A DNA stretch of 63,361 bases from an uncultured Carboxylicivirga sp. Its GTDB lineage: Bacteria; Bacteroidota; Bacteroidia; Bacteroidales; Marinilabiliaceae. The position numbers and the translations under genes are program-made. Positions within the stretch are counted from its first letter, which is position 1, and each line of letters begins with the position of its first letter. Under the pieces are notes generated by a model. That model was given only the letters and a program-made list of their open reading frames with translations, searched no databases and had not been told where the DNA came from. The stretch covers positions 1 to 63,361 of the forward strand of contig CANLLN010000027.1 of NCBI GenBank assembly GCA_947491945.1, given 5' to 3'. This document shows, in pieces, positions 38,301-46,432 of this stretch.

Positions 38301-38743
38301 AGGAAATTGGGATGTCATCAAGGCGTGTTGACGATGGCATGGACATTGCCCTGGTGATGATTGATGAGGAGCAGCAGGTATTACATTTTGCCGGAGCAAT
38401 GAATCCCCTTTATATTGTGCGCGATAATGAGATTATGACCTTTAAGGGCGATCGCTTTGCCATTGGGTATCGCGACGAGGAAAAGCAACTTTCCTACTCA
38501 AGACATGAGATAAAAGTATATCCTGGTGATGTTATTTATCTTTTCTCCGATGGTTTTGCCGATCAGTTTGGCGGCCCCGAAGGTAAAAAATTTAAGTATC
38601 GCCGTTTCCGCCATCTGCTGTTGAATATTCATAAGCTGCCCATTGACGATCAAAAGGCCATACTGCACCAAAAAATGGAGGATTGGATGGGAACTGAGTA
38701 CGAACAGGTGGATGATATCCTTTTAATGGGATTCAGGCTGTAA
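35393..38743 (+). CDS. Two-component-type beta-propeller sensor with SpoIIE/PP2C phosphatase output
   Basis: The 1116-residue protein has a signal peptide or anchor (FCFAIVLIVSGSGAAWSQ), then many regulator-propeller repeats such as ITALFQDSRGYLWVGTTDGL and INVLFQDVDGLLWIGTNNGV up to about residue 690. A Y_Y_Y domain follows (VSFAALEYTYPKANTYRVKL), then one transmembrane helix (YAFYIIFGILLIQTLINY) and a coiled-coil linker. The output domain is a SpoIIE-like serine phosphatase with FRPKDIVSGDFYWV, VDCTGHGVPGAFMS and FSDGFADQFGG metal-binding positions. It lacks histidine kinase and receiver domains. It probably reads an extracellular ligand and dephosphorylates an anti-sigma-antagonist-like partner; the partner is not in this window. 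Confidence 0.88.
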   Translation: MFLLLLSAMSALIERVFRRVAINGAALRFCFAIVLIVSGSGAAWSQRGHLSVEQFTISEGLSNSHITALFQDSRGYLWVGTTDGLNRYDGYNFVVFRHHPLEDSTLIGNYVQTIAETPDGNIWVGTRNNGIAIWKRQSGKFINLGKGSELFKSLHEYGVYGMHCEGENIWVKTRNAIAKVNYRTHAFTNYDHYSSVLKRGNSARYPVIGDEARVWFGSKDGIQYIEAGHKAIQRVEAADKHEQNEVSSLLGLRDSILLAGSSKGLTKYNIVDGTMTNLHKADSPYSADGIYSMVCVKGGDVWLATAQGLMYMHAPYEHYAVFPIPNHLRKSFTHISTIMEDASGLLWVGTQQNGLFKIDRKPTKFSTIGLHDDVEYPMDCYDFTAVFVDEHSNLWLGSAQQGLYWINRANRQFRQYTIYPPFVSRNDPSVNTIYKDSKDKIWLGTEEGIFILHKGSKRVQEFDYGNNSDFRYLLKSNTINDIIEDRLGDMWFATQFGLYRYDGQKMMSYWADDDDEYGLCDDEINVLFQDVDGLLWIGTNNGVNTYNVVSKTFQRIQNQKGEPRVLSNNIISAFAEDHDKIVIGTHSGLSYFDKNRHSSGFWEYDDLVNAKIYGLEIDAYNRIWISTGNGISSIIPGTPPFKYNRNDGVPDYNFNVGASFRHGNSELLFGGDKGLTIINTEEVPINNNKPKMVINGVKVFHKGKVVNQFQGEHAGIDVLYRRNTMVQVSFAALEYTYPKANTYRVKLEGHDEDWRDVTLQNFVNFSNLSPGSYTLKVIGSNNDGVPCDKPAELLISVNPPLWMSGYAYAFYIIFGILLIQTLINYRIRNYRKAYQALNEKAGDKQKIEEQKERLSRIHQSLTDSISYAKRIQEAMIPSEDMVKEIIPDSFIYFRPKDIVSGDFYWVYRREQKVFLAAVDCTGHGVPGAFMSIIGYDLLKKIVEIQEVSCTARILNRLSEEVAQTFKANSKEIGMSSRRVDDGMDIALVMIDEEQQVLHFAGAMNPLYIVRDNEIMTFKGDRFAIGYRDEEKQLSYSRHEIKVYPGDVIYLFSDGFADQFGGPEGKKFKYRRFRHLLLNIHKLPIDDQKAILHQKMEDWMGTEYEQVDDILLMGFRL

Positions 38744-38870
38744 CGGGATAAGATGATGAATTGGGGGATCGGTAAATTGGTAGGCTGAAGAACTGGTGAA
38801 TTGAAGAATCGCTGTTTGAAGAGCCAATCATTGGCTAAATTTCAAACTCCAAAGACATAAATAAAATCAA

Positions 38871-38895
38871 AAGCCCGACAATTGCCGGGCTTCTT
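38871..38895 (-). terminator. Terminator, probably for ychF and possibly bidirectional
   Basis: AAGCCCG pairs with CGGGCTT around an 8-base loop; on the minus strand it is followed by TTTTGATTTTATTT. It lies between the convergent sensor gene and ychF. Confidence 0.65.
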
Positions 38896-38947
38896 AATTT
38901 CTATTTTCTCACTTCTATAAGCGAATAAATGCGCGTTCTATTGTTTA

Positions 38948-40048
38948 TTAAACATTGAAGCGGAAGTGCATAATATCACCATCCTGCACTACATATTCTT
39001 TTCCTTCAACACTCATCTTACCGGCCTCTTTACAAGCCTGCTCTGAGCCCAGTTCGATAAAAGTTTCGTATTTGATTACTTCGGCGCGGATAAATCCTTT
39101 TTCAAAGTCGGAGTGTATAACACCGGCGGCCTGCGGTGCCACGTAACCCTTGTGGAAAGTCCAGGCGCGCACCTCTTTTACACCGGCAGTAAAATAAGTT
39201 TGCAAATTAAGCAGCTGATAGGCCGAGCGGATAAGCTTTGCTACGCCGGATTCTTTCAGTCCCAGGTCTTCCAGAAATTCCTGACGCTCCTCAAAAGTCT
39301 CTAGTTCGGCAATCTCCGACTCTGTTTTGGCAGCAATCAGTAATATTTCGGCATGCTCATCTTTCACGGCTTCACGTACCGCATCTACGTGTTTGTTACC
39401 GTCAATAACCGAGTCTTCGTCCACATTACACACATACATTACCGGTTTGTTAGTAAGTAGGTATAAATCTTTGGTTACTTTCTCTTCGTGCTCTGTAAGT
39501 TCTACCGTACGGGCCGATTTGCCATTTTCAAAGGCTTCCTTGTAACGATACAGTACCTCTACAAGCTTCTTGGCATCCACATCCTTCGATGATTTAGCCG
39601 CTTTTTCAGTTTTTTGTAGTCGCGCTTCAACGGTTTCTAAATCCTTGAATTGAAGCTCCAGGTCGATGATTTCCTTATCGCGAACAGGATCGATGCTCCC
39701 ATCCACATGGGTTACATTATCATCATCGAAGCAGCGCAATACATGAATGATGGCATCGGTTTCTCTGATATTCGCCAGAAATTTGTTGCCCAGTCCTTCG
39801 CCCTTACTGGCGCCTTTTACCAAGCCGGCAATGTCCACAATTTCAACGGTGGTGGGTACCACACGCTGTGGTTTAATCAGTTCCTCCAGTTTTACCAAAC
39901 GATCGTCGGGTACGGTGATAACCCCCACGTTGGGCTCGATGGTACAAAATGGGAAATTGGCCGATTGCGCTTTGGCATTCGACAAACAATTGAATAGGGT
40001 TGATTTTCCAACGTTGGGCAGCCCAACGATTCCGCACTGTAATGCCAT
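38948..40048 (-). CDS. ychF: Redox-regulated ATPase YchF (OLA1 family)
   Basis: Translation-associated P-loop ATPase related to Obg. The 366 residues begin MALQCGIVGLPNVGKSTLFN (P-loop), with DIAGLVKGASKGEGLGNKFL as the G3 region and the non-GTP-type NKPVMYVCNVDE in place of NKxD, which explains ATP preference. The coiled-coil insert and the C-terminal TGS domain (RAWTFHKGYVAPQAAGVIHS, then YVVQDGDIMHFRFNV) are present. Preceded by a -7 box at 40089-40096. Confidence 0.96.
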   Translation of the reverse strand: MALQCGIVGLPNVGKSTLFNCLSNAKAQSANFPFCTIEPNVGVITVPDDRLVKLEELIKPQRVVPTTVEIVDIAGLVKGASKGEGLGNKFLANIRETDAIIHVLRCFDDDNVTHVDGSIDPVRDKEIIDLELQFKDLETVEARLQKTEKAAKSSKDVDAKKLVEVLYRYKEAFENGKSARTVELTEHEEKVTKDLYLLTNKPVMYVCNVDEDSVIDGNKHVDAVREAVKDEHAEILLIAAKTESEIAELETFEERQEFLEDLGLKESGVAKLIRSAYQLLNLQTYFTAGVKEVRAWTFHKGYVAPQAAGVIHSDFEKGFIRAEVIKYETFIELGSEQACKEAGKMSVEGKEYVVQDGDIMHFRFNV

Positions 40049-40088
40049 TATACTATATCTTAGTTATTTACTTTTTTATTTGAAGCTG

Positions 40089-40096
40089 CAAAAGTA
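40089..40096 (-). promoter_or_regulatory. -7 promoter box TACTTTTG for ychF
   Basis: TAnnTTTG match on the minus strand, about 41 bases before the ychF ATG. Confidence 0.5.
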
Positions 40097-40160
40097 GTGG
40101 TTTTTTACCTAAAAGTATCAAGAAGTGAGTATCAAGTATTAAGATGATTAGCATGCTGTA

Positions 40161-40214
40161 AAAAAAGGGATCGCATCCTCATTCCCTTAAGGGTTTTAAA
40201 GATGCGATCCTTTT
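40161..40214 (-). terminator. Terminator of hutH
   Basis: GGATCGCATC (40168-40177) pairs perfectly with GATGCGATCC (40201-40210); the loop contains a CCCTTAAGGG palindrome. On the minus strand it is followed by a long T run. The rest of the 40049-40399 gap holds short palindromes such as CCTCC/GGAGG but no gene. Confidence 0.8.
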
Positions 40215-40399
40215 AAACAAAGCCCATGCGTTCAATTCTTAGTAGACCTCTCTGCCTATCGGCACCCTGCTAAAATTCAGGAGGGTAAGGGGTTGTGATC
40301 ATCACCTCCATTTAAAGGAGGAGTACCCCCTAGTGGAGAGGATAATGATGTTGTCAAATGCGATTATCGTGTTGTTTAAGCAGGGGTATCCGCAAAATT

Positions 40400-41905
40400 T
40401 TAATCGCCAAACTCACCAAATTTACCGTGTTGCAAGAAGTGAACACTCTTCTCGATCTCTTTGTACATGATCTTATCTTCTTTTACAAAGCCCACGTATT
40501 GGCGGTATTGAGCCAGAAAATCTTCCAGGAAGGGGGAGGTTTTGGCCGGCCTGCGGAAGTCTATGGCCTGCGATGCGTTAAAGAGCTCAATGGCCAGCAC
40601 ACGCTCCACATTTTGGGCTATTTTAAGTGCTTTAGTGGCGGCATTTCCGCCCATGCTAACATGGTCTTCCTGCTCGTTCGACGAAGGAATGCTATCAACC
40701 GATGAAGGGGTAGCCATCTGTTTGTTAAGGCTCACAATGGAAGCGGCTGAATATTGGGGTATCATAAAACCGCTGTTGAGGCCGGGGTTGGCCACGAGGA
40801 ACTCGGGGAGACCCCGCTCGCCTGCAATGAGTCGGTAGGTGCGTCGCTCTGAGATACTGCCTATCTCACTCATGGCAATTGACAGAAAGTCGAGTGCCAG
40901 TGCCAGGGGTTCACCGTGGAAATTACCGCCTGAAACGATCATGTCATCCTCGGGAAATACCATGGGATTATCGGTTACTGAATTAATTTCGGTTAGCACC
41001 ACATTGGCAACATAGTTAATAGCATCCTTGATGGCTCCATGCACCTGGGGCACGCAGCGGAAGGAGTAGGGATCTTGCACGTGTTTTTTCTCGCGGTTCA
41101 TCAGTTCACTGCCTTCCAGTATGGCTTTGATATTGCGGGCAGTCTCAATCTGACCGGGATGCGGACGCACAGCATGCAGCTGCGGAAAGAAAGGCTCTAT
41201 GCGGCCATCGAAAGCATCCAGAGAAGCAGCGGCAATGATATCTGCATACTTCGACAGGCGGAAGGCTTTTAGCAAAGTGTAAACAGCATGGGAGCTCATG
41301 AATTGTGTGCCATTCAAAAGGGCCAGTCCCTCTTTAGCACCCAGTTTAATGGGTTCCCAGTTGTTTTCGGCCAATACATCGGCTGCCTTGCGCAGTTCTC
41401 CTTTGTAATGCACTTCACCTTCACCAATGAGGGGTAAGAATAAGTGCGCTAAAGGTGCCAGGTCGCCCGATGCACCCAGTGAGCCTTGCTCAAATACGAT
41501 GGGGTACACCCCGTTGTTAAAGAAATCGCACAGGCGTTGAACCGTCTGTACCTGCACACCTGAGTTACCAATGCTTAAGGCATGTATCTTCAGCATCAGC
41601 ATGAGTTTCACTACATCGCGTGGCACTTCACGACCAATGCCACAAGCGTGACTCTTCACCAGGTTCTCCTGCAGTTTGCTTAGATCGGCAGACGAAATGG
41701 AGATATTGCATAAGGAGCCAAAACCTGTGTTGATACCGTAAACGGGGCCGTCATGCTGGGCTATTTTATTATCGAGATACTGCTTGCAATGCTTAATACG
41801 GGCGATTGATTCTTCCGACAGTTTTAGTTGATACCCCTCAGTAAGAATGGTTTCAATGATTTCAAAAGAGAGGGGAGCGGGGGAGATTTCAAATATTTTT
41901 TTCAT
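40400..41905 (-). CDS. hutH: Histidine ammonia-lyase
   Basis: Deaminates histidine to urocanate, the first step of histidine degradation. The ATG at 41905 gives 501 residues, the normal length; the frame is open upstream to 41992 but that extension is not family-like. The MIO cofactor triad Ala-Ser-Gly is in GSLGASGDLAPLAHLFLPL, preceded by NTGFGSLCNISIS, and the HAL-type signature is QEDHVSMGGNAATK (tyrosine and phenylalanine lyases have NQDV here). Other hut genes are not nearby, so it either works with a dispersed pathway or has another role. A possible -7 box TACCTTTG lies at 42099-42106. Confidence 0.92.
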   Translation of the reverse strand: MKKIFEISPAPLSFEIIETILTEGYQLKLSEESIARIKHCKQYLDNKIAQHDGPVYGINTGFGSLCNISISSADLSKLQENLVKSHACGIGREVPRDVVKLMLMLKIHALSIGNSGVQVQTVQRLCDFFNNGVYPIVFEQGSLGASGDLAPLAHLFLPLIGEGEVHYKGELRKAADVLAENNWEPIKLGAKEGLALLNGTQFMSSHAVYTLLKAFRLSKYADIIAAASLDAFDGRIEPFFPQLHAVRPHPGQIETARNIKAILEGSELMNREKKHVQDPYSFRCVPQVHGAIKDAINYVANVVLTEINSVTDNPMVFPEDDMIVSGGNFHGEPLALALDFLSIAMSEIGSISERRTYRLIAGERGLPEFLVANPGLNSGFMIPQYSAASIVSLNKQMATPSSVDSIPSSNEQEDHVSMGGNAATKALKIAQNVERVLAIELFNASQAIDFRRPAKTSPFLEDFLAQYRQYVGFVKEDKIMYKEIEKSVHFLQHGKFGEFGD

Positions 41906-42241
41906 GGATTTTAAAAATAGTGCAAAGTGCTTAGCGCGCGGTGCATATTTAAACTGGATTATTCTGGATGGCGAGGATTTTAACTGTGCCATTATTTCAA
42001 TTAGCTGCAGATTACAGTTCGCTAGTTATCAGGTCTGAGTCAGCATTAGATTCGTATGGAGCTATATCACCTATTAACAATGCGATATTGTATTATTGCA
42101 AAGGTATCAGCTACACTCAGGGGCAGCGGATATCGCCACCAAAGGAGATAAAAATGTGGGTTCTATTTTTTAGAATTCTACCCATAAAAAAGCGGGGTAA
42201 GCAATAAGATGCCTACCCCGCAAACATATATAATTTCTTAT
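41906..42241. other. Gap between hutH and hisS
   Basis: No supported gene. It holds a minus-strand TACCTTTG box (42099-42106), the possible hutH promoter about 190 bases before its start, and the hisS terminator at 42185-42221. Confidence 0.4.
42185..42221 (-). terminator. Terminator of hisS
   Basis: GCGGGGTA pairs with TACCCCGC with a further GCA/TGC pair inside the loop; on the minus strand it is followed by T6. Confidence 0.85.
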
Positions 42242-43606
42242 TTATATACTGATGACTTTAATCAATTCTGGAACGCTTACTTTGCTTTGCTCGCCACTTT
42301 CCATATTCTTAAGCGTTACTACCTTTGCTTGTCTTTCTTCCTCGCCTGCCAGCAATACATAAGGTATTCCTTTTTTGTTGGCATAGTTCATTTGCTTCTT
42401 CATCTTAACGGCATCGGGGAAGAGCTCGGCATTAATGCCCGCTTTGCGTACCTCATTAAGAACACCCAATGCATAAAGTTCATCCTCGCCACCAAAATTA
42501 ACAAACATAGCGCGTGTCTTTGCACCATCGGCTTCCGGAAATAGTTCGAGCTGGTTCATCACATCATAGATGCGGTCGGCACCAAAAGAAATACCTACAC
42601 CTGATACATCTTTCAGTCCGAATATGCCTGTTAGGTCATCGTAGCGTCCACCTCCGGTGATGCTGCCTATGGCCACATCTTTGGCTTTTACCTCGAATAT
42701 GGCTCCGGTATAATAGTTTAATCCGCGGGCAAGCGTCAGGTCCAGCTCCACCTCTAAATCCAGTTTCAGGGTGTCCAGGTAATTAAGCACAACCTCAATC
42801 TCATCTACACCTTTCATTCCTATTTCTGAGGCGGCTAAAACATCACGCAGCTGTGCTACCTTATCACGGTTAGAACCGCTTAGCATGATAATGGGTTGTA
42901 TAGTGTCAATCGCCTCTTGCGATAAGCCTTTTGAGGCCAGCTCTTCGTTAACCTTTTCTAAGCCTATCTTATCCAGTTTATCGATGGCCACAGTGATGTC
43001 CACAATCTTATCCGATGCATCGATGATTTCAGCAATGCCCGAGAGAATCTTGCGGTTGTTAAGTTTCAGCACCACGTTAATATTCAGCAAACGATACACT
43101 TCATCAACAATTTGTATCAGCTCCACCTCGTTAAGGAGTGAATTGCTGCCCACCACATCTACATCGCATTGGAAAAACTCGCGGTAACGTCCTTTCTGGG
43201 GGCGATCGGCGCGCCATACAGGCTGTATCTGGTAGCGTTTAAAGGGAAAGCTAATTTCGTTTTGGTGCTGCACCACAAAGCGGGCAAAGGGCACTGTTAA
43301 ATCGTAGCGCAGGCCTTTTTCACTTATTTGTGATATTACTTTGTTGGAGGCTTTTTCAGCCAGCAGACCGGTATCTGCCTTCTTTAAATAATCGCCCGAA
43401 TTAAGAATTTTGAATAAGAGCTTATCACCTTCTTCACCGTATTTTCCAAGCAGCGTGCTCAGGTTTTCCATGGCTGGTGTTTCAATGGGCAGGTAGCCAT
43501 ACTTTTGAAATACGCTTTTAACCGTATCGAAAATGTAATTACGTTTCACCATCTCTACCGGTGAAAAATCCCTGGTTCCCTTTGGAATGCTTGGTTTTTG
43601 AGCCAT
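42242..43606 (-). CDS. hisS: Histidyl-tRNA synthetase
   Basis: Charges tRNA-His; class II enzyme. The 454 residues have motif 1 around [20 protein letters not shown], motif 2 [12 protein letters not shown] and [20 protein letters not shown], the histidine loop [16 protein letters not shown] and motif 3 [13 protein letters not shown] with [12 protein letters not shown]. The C-terminal anticodon-binding domain is complete. Preceded by a TATCTTTG box at 43658-43665 and followed by a strong terminator. Confidence 0.96.
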   Translation of the reverse strand: MAQKPSIPKGTRDFSPVEMVKRNYIFDTVKSVFQKYGYLPIETPAMENLSTLLGKYGEEGDKLLFKILNSGDYLKKADTGLLAEKASNKVISQISEKGLRYDLTVPFARFVVQHQNEISFPFKRYQIQPVWRADRPQKGRYREFFQCDVDVVGSNSLLNEVELIQIVDEVYRLLNINVVLKLNNRKILSGIAEIIDASDKIVDITVAIDKLDKIGLEKVNEELASKGLSQEAIDTIQPIIMLSGSNRDKVAQLRDVLAASEIGMKGVDEIEVVLNYLDTLKLDLEVELDLTLARGLNYYTGAIFEVKAKDVAIGSITGGGRYDDLTGIFGLKDVSGVGISFGADRIYDVMNQLELFPEADGAKTRAMFVNFGGEDELYALGVLNEVRKAGINAELFPDAVKMKKQMNYANKKGIPYVLLAGEEERQAKVVTLKNMESGEQSKVSVPELIKVISI

Positions 43607-43657
43607 ATCTAACTATTGTTTTGCTATTCGTATTAAGTAGGTTTGAATAAACCGGGG

Positions 43658-43665
43658 CAAAGATA
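43658..43665 (-). promoter_or_regulatory. -7 promoter box TATCTTTG for hisS
   Basis: Exact TAnnTTTG match on the minus strand, about 52 bases before the hisS ATG. Confidence 0.55.
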
Positions 43666-43754
43666 CGAAAATGCATAAAAAAGATGCCATTAACGATAAA
43701 CACTCATGGTAAAACCAAAGCGCTGACAGGTTTGAGCCCATATTTAAAGTTTGG

Positions 43755-43778
43755 GAGAGGTAGGTTATAATACCTCTC
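43755..43778 (-). terminator. Hairpin downstream of the chemoreceptor gene
   Basis: GAGAGGTA pairs with TACCTCTC around an 8-base loop, 17 bases past the stop of the chemoreceptor gene. The T run is weak, so termination is only likely. Confidence 0.45.
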
Positions 43779-43794
43779 TATCCCCAAATATACT

Positions 43795-44910
43795 TTACTT
43801 TTCTGCGAGCGTAAAAAACGAGATTCTTTCCAATAGTTGCCCGGCTTGCTCGGATAATTCTTCTGCACTTGCAGCTAATTCTTCGCTGGAAGAAGCGGTT
43901 TGCTGGGTAAGGCTATTTAACTCTTGAATGGCGAAATTTACCTGTCCTACCCCTTTGCTTTGTTCCATGCTGGCAGCAGAAATTTCTTGCACCATTTTTC
44001 GGGTATTTTCAATTTCAGGGATGGTATCATTCATCACGATGCCCATTTCCTGAGAAAGTTGTAACCCTTCAGATACGATGGTGTTTATCTTTTCAGCCGC
44101 GATATGACTATTATTGGCCAATTTTTTCACCTCTGCAGCTACCACAGCAAAACCTTTACCATATTCACCGGCTCTGGCTGCTTCAACCGCGGCATTTAAA
44201 GCCAAAATATTAGTCTGAACCGAAATTTCTGATATGATTGATATGTTTTTTGCAATATTTGTATTGGCTTCTATGGTTAAGTTCGATTTATCGGCTACTC
44301 CGCGAATACTTTCATTCGCCTTTCGTGATATTTGCTCTGTTTGTTGAGAATTATTTGTATTATTTTCAATATTGGAAGTTATTTCTTCCATTGTTGCCGA
44401 AACTTCTTCCAATGAGCTGGCCTGCTCATTTGCCCCTTGCGAAAGTTGCTGCGAAGAGCTGCTCATTTTATGACTGGACTGCTCTAATATTTGAGCTGTT
44501 TGATGAACGTTTGTAATTACAGTGTTTAATTGTTCTATCAACGATTCCAATGAGTTATTAATGCTGGCAATCTCATTATCTTTGTTAGTATGATTAATTC
44601 TGATATCTAATCGACCCGTCGATATTATTTTGATTTTTTTTACAATATCGGTCAGTGGCCTTTTTAATTCCCTATTTATTAAAAACATAGCTAGCGATGC
44701 TAATAATAAAACTATTAATGGTTCAATAGCCGGATGGGCGTTAAGTGTTATAGTGACCTGCACAGTTACGGCAATGAAAATAACTAGGCATATCACAACA
44801 ACGCCTACGTTCATTACAATCGATCCCTTAAAAAGGAATCGGATTACCAATAGTAAGATAGGAGTGCCAACTAGAATTTTGACAAGCATCTGTAACAGTA
44901 ATTCTTCCAT
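43795..44910 (-). CDS. Methyl-accepting chemotaxis protein without a periplasmic sensor domain
   Basis: The 371-residue protein has three hydrophobic segments in the first ~90 residues ([51 protein letters not shown]), a HAMP-like linker ([20 protein letters not shown]) and a long coiled-coil signalling domain. The tip that binds CheA and CheW is [20 protein letters not shown] followed by [18 protein letters not shown]. There is no extracellular ligand domain, so it may sense membrane or redox state or a cytoplasmic partner. No che or motility genes are nearby. It is divergent from the AraC-type regulator. Confidence 0.9.
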   Translation of the reverse strand: MEELLLQMLVKILVGTPILLLVIRFLFKGSIVMNVGVVVICLVIFIAVTVQVTITLNAHPAIEPLIVLLLASLAMFLINRELKRPLTDIVKKIKIISTGRLDIRINHTNKDNEIASINNSLESLIEQLNTVITNVHQTAQILEQSSHKMSSSSQQLSQGANEQASSLEEVSATMEEITSNIENNTNNSQQTEQISRKANESIRGVADKSNLTIEANTNIAKNISIISEISVQTNILALNAAVEAARAGEYGKGFAVVAAEVKKLANNSHIAAEKINTIVSEGLQLSQEMGIVMNDTIPEIENTRKMVQEISAASMEQSKGVGQVNFAIQELNSLTQQTASSSEELAASAEELSEQAGQLLERISFFTLAEK

Positions 44911-45105
44911 AATTTAAATTGTTTTTATCTTTCCTGATTGCGTACAAAACTAAGCCAATAGAATAGTATTAAAAATGCCCTTTTAGTTAAATAATGTAAT
45001 TGTTAATTATTAGATGCAGTATAAATTGTGTGGTTTCAACTTCATCACATATTATGACATTCGCATCACGCACAATACCGATGAATTACTTTATTGCAAA
45101 TTATC

Positions 45106-45113
45106 TAACTTTG
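45106..45113 (+). promoter_or_regulatory. -7 promoter box TAACTTTG for the AraC-type gene
   Basis: TAnnTTTG match 23 bases before the ATG at 45136, implying a short leader. Confidence 0.5.
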
Positions 45114-45135
45114 CATTGCAACCGTTTCAGAGCTG

Positions 45136-46236
45136 ATGATAGAATTAAAAGATTTAATAGTTTTTTGTGGGATACAAACCCTTGGGTTGATATTTATCTT
45201 ATTGCAAAAAAAATACAGATCGCTACCTAATTTCTTGTTGGTAATGGTGTTGGTTAACTTATTTGTTCATTACACCTATTATTTCTTTTTTTACAATAAG
45301 GTATTTTCAGCAACCTCAAATTGGGCTTATTCTATTATTCTGCCCGGTATAATAGCTCCGCCTATCATTTATTTTTATACCTTATCGATATTACACGGAA
45401 AAATACGATTCACGAGAAAAAGTTGGCTGCACCTAATACCTCTTGCTTTAATTTCTATTGTTTATTGGATTTATACAAAATGTTCGGATTATGAAAGAGA
45501 GATACTTTTGTATTGGGTAAAAAATTGCAGCATTGCCCTGTATCTGTTTTACCCCATTATTAGTTTTATATCCATATCAAAGTTTTATCGATTAAAAGGT
45601 GTTGGTTTTAAATTGTTCCAGTTTGATAAAGGAAGGGTATCTATGGTGAAGCTACTTCTAGGTATGATGGTCCTTCATTTTTTGATATTGATTATCAAAA
45701 ACAACATCCATTTTTTCGTCAGCAATGCGCAATTGTTAATGAATACCATTAACCTTTGGTTTTTTATTGCTTTAAGTTATGCCATTAGTTATACGGTTAT
45801 AAGTGAACCCAAAACCATCAACCATAAGCCAACTGAAGCAGGGCTAAAAAGTTTTAAGAAATATAAGAACTCCAAATTGAGTCACGATAGGGCCCTGCAT
45901 GAGTTGACCCGCTTAAATCAATTGATGACTTCTCAAAAGCCTTTTCTTAATCCGGATTTTGATCTGGCCAAACTCGCCGAGTTAAGCGGGATGCCAGCCG
46001 CCAATATTTCCGAAATATTAAATGGTCTTGTCAAGCAAACCTTCAATGACTATACTAATAATTACCGGATAGAAGAATTTAAGAAATTGGCTTCAGATAT
46101 TAACAAGCGGAACTTAACAATTTTAGCTTTGGCTTTCGAATCCGGGTTTAATTCTAAATCTACTTTTAATGCTGCTTTTAAAAAGTTTACGGGCACTACG
46201 CCTTCTGAATATATTAAGACCTTAAAGGCGGTGTAA
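45136..46236 (+). CDS. AraC-family regulator with N-terminal membrane domain
   Basis: The first ~215 of 366 residues form about seven hydrophobic helices (for example YSIILPGIIAPPIIYFYTLS and LLGMMVLHFLILIIKNN). The C-terminal ~100 residues are an AraC/XylS double helix-turn-helix: FDLAKLAELSGMPAANISEI, then FNDYTNNYRIEEFKKL, LTILALAFESGFNSKSTFNA and FKKFTGTTPSEYIK. This membrane-HTH architecture is common in Bacteroidota. It lies 196 bases upstream of the reductive dehalogenase-like genes on the same strand, so it is the first candidate for their control, though that is inferred from position alone. Confidence 0.85.
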   Translation: MIELKDLIVFCGIQTLGLIFILLQKKYRSLPNFLLVMVLVNLFVHYTYYFFFYNKVFSATSNWAYSIILPGIIAPPIIYFYTLSILHGKIRFTRKSWLHLIPLALISIVYWIYTKCSDYEREILLYWVKNCSIALYLFYPIISFISISKFYRLKGVGFKLFQFDKGRVSMVKLLLGMMVLHFLILIIKNNIHFFVSNAQLLMNTINLWFFIALSYAISYTVISEPKTINHKPTEAGLKSFKKYKNSKLSHDRALHELTRLNQLMTSQKPFLNPDFDLAKLAELSGMPAANISEILNGLVKQTFNDYTNNYRIEEFKKLASDINKRNLTILALAFESGFNSKSTFNAAFKKFTGTTPSEYIKTLKAV

Positions 46237-46388
46237 TTGAAAGGGGATTTTACTGTTTTAGGTGTTGGTTCTGCTATTTATACTGGTTTTCCTGTTTTTT
46301 GGTAGTTGATTTATAGTGTGAGGGTTATACGTGCTAAAATATTACCGGACGTCCTGATTCTGTAAATAAGCGCATAAGAATTTCCATC

Positions 46389-46411
46389 CGTATTTCTTTG
46401 GGATCAATACG
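46389..46411. promoter_or_regulatory. Inverted repeat in front of rdhA
   Basis: CGTATT and AATACG form a perfect 6-base inverted repeat with an 11-base spacer, ending 22 bases before the rdhA ATG. A candidate operator; no exact TAnnTTTG box was found nearby. Confidence 0.35.
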
Positions 46412-46432
46412 TATAACTACAATCAGAGAATT

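Noticed and set aside
38756-38830. GAATTG/GAAGAA-like short direct repeats after the sensor gene
   Set aside because: Low-complexity imperfect repeats common in intergenic DNA; no regular unit could be defined.
41968-42207. Plus-strand frame of 79 codons between hutH and hisS
   Set aside because: Runs into the hisS terminator and has no recognisable features or start context.
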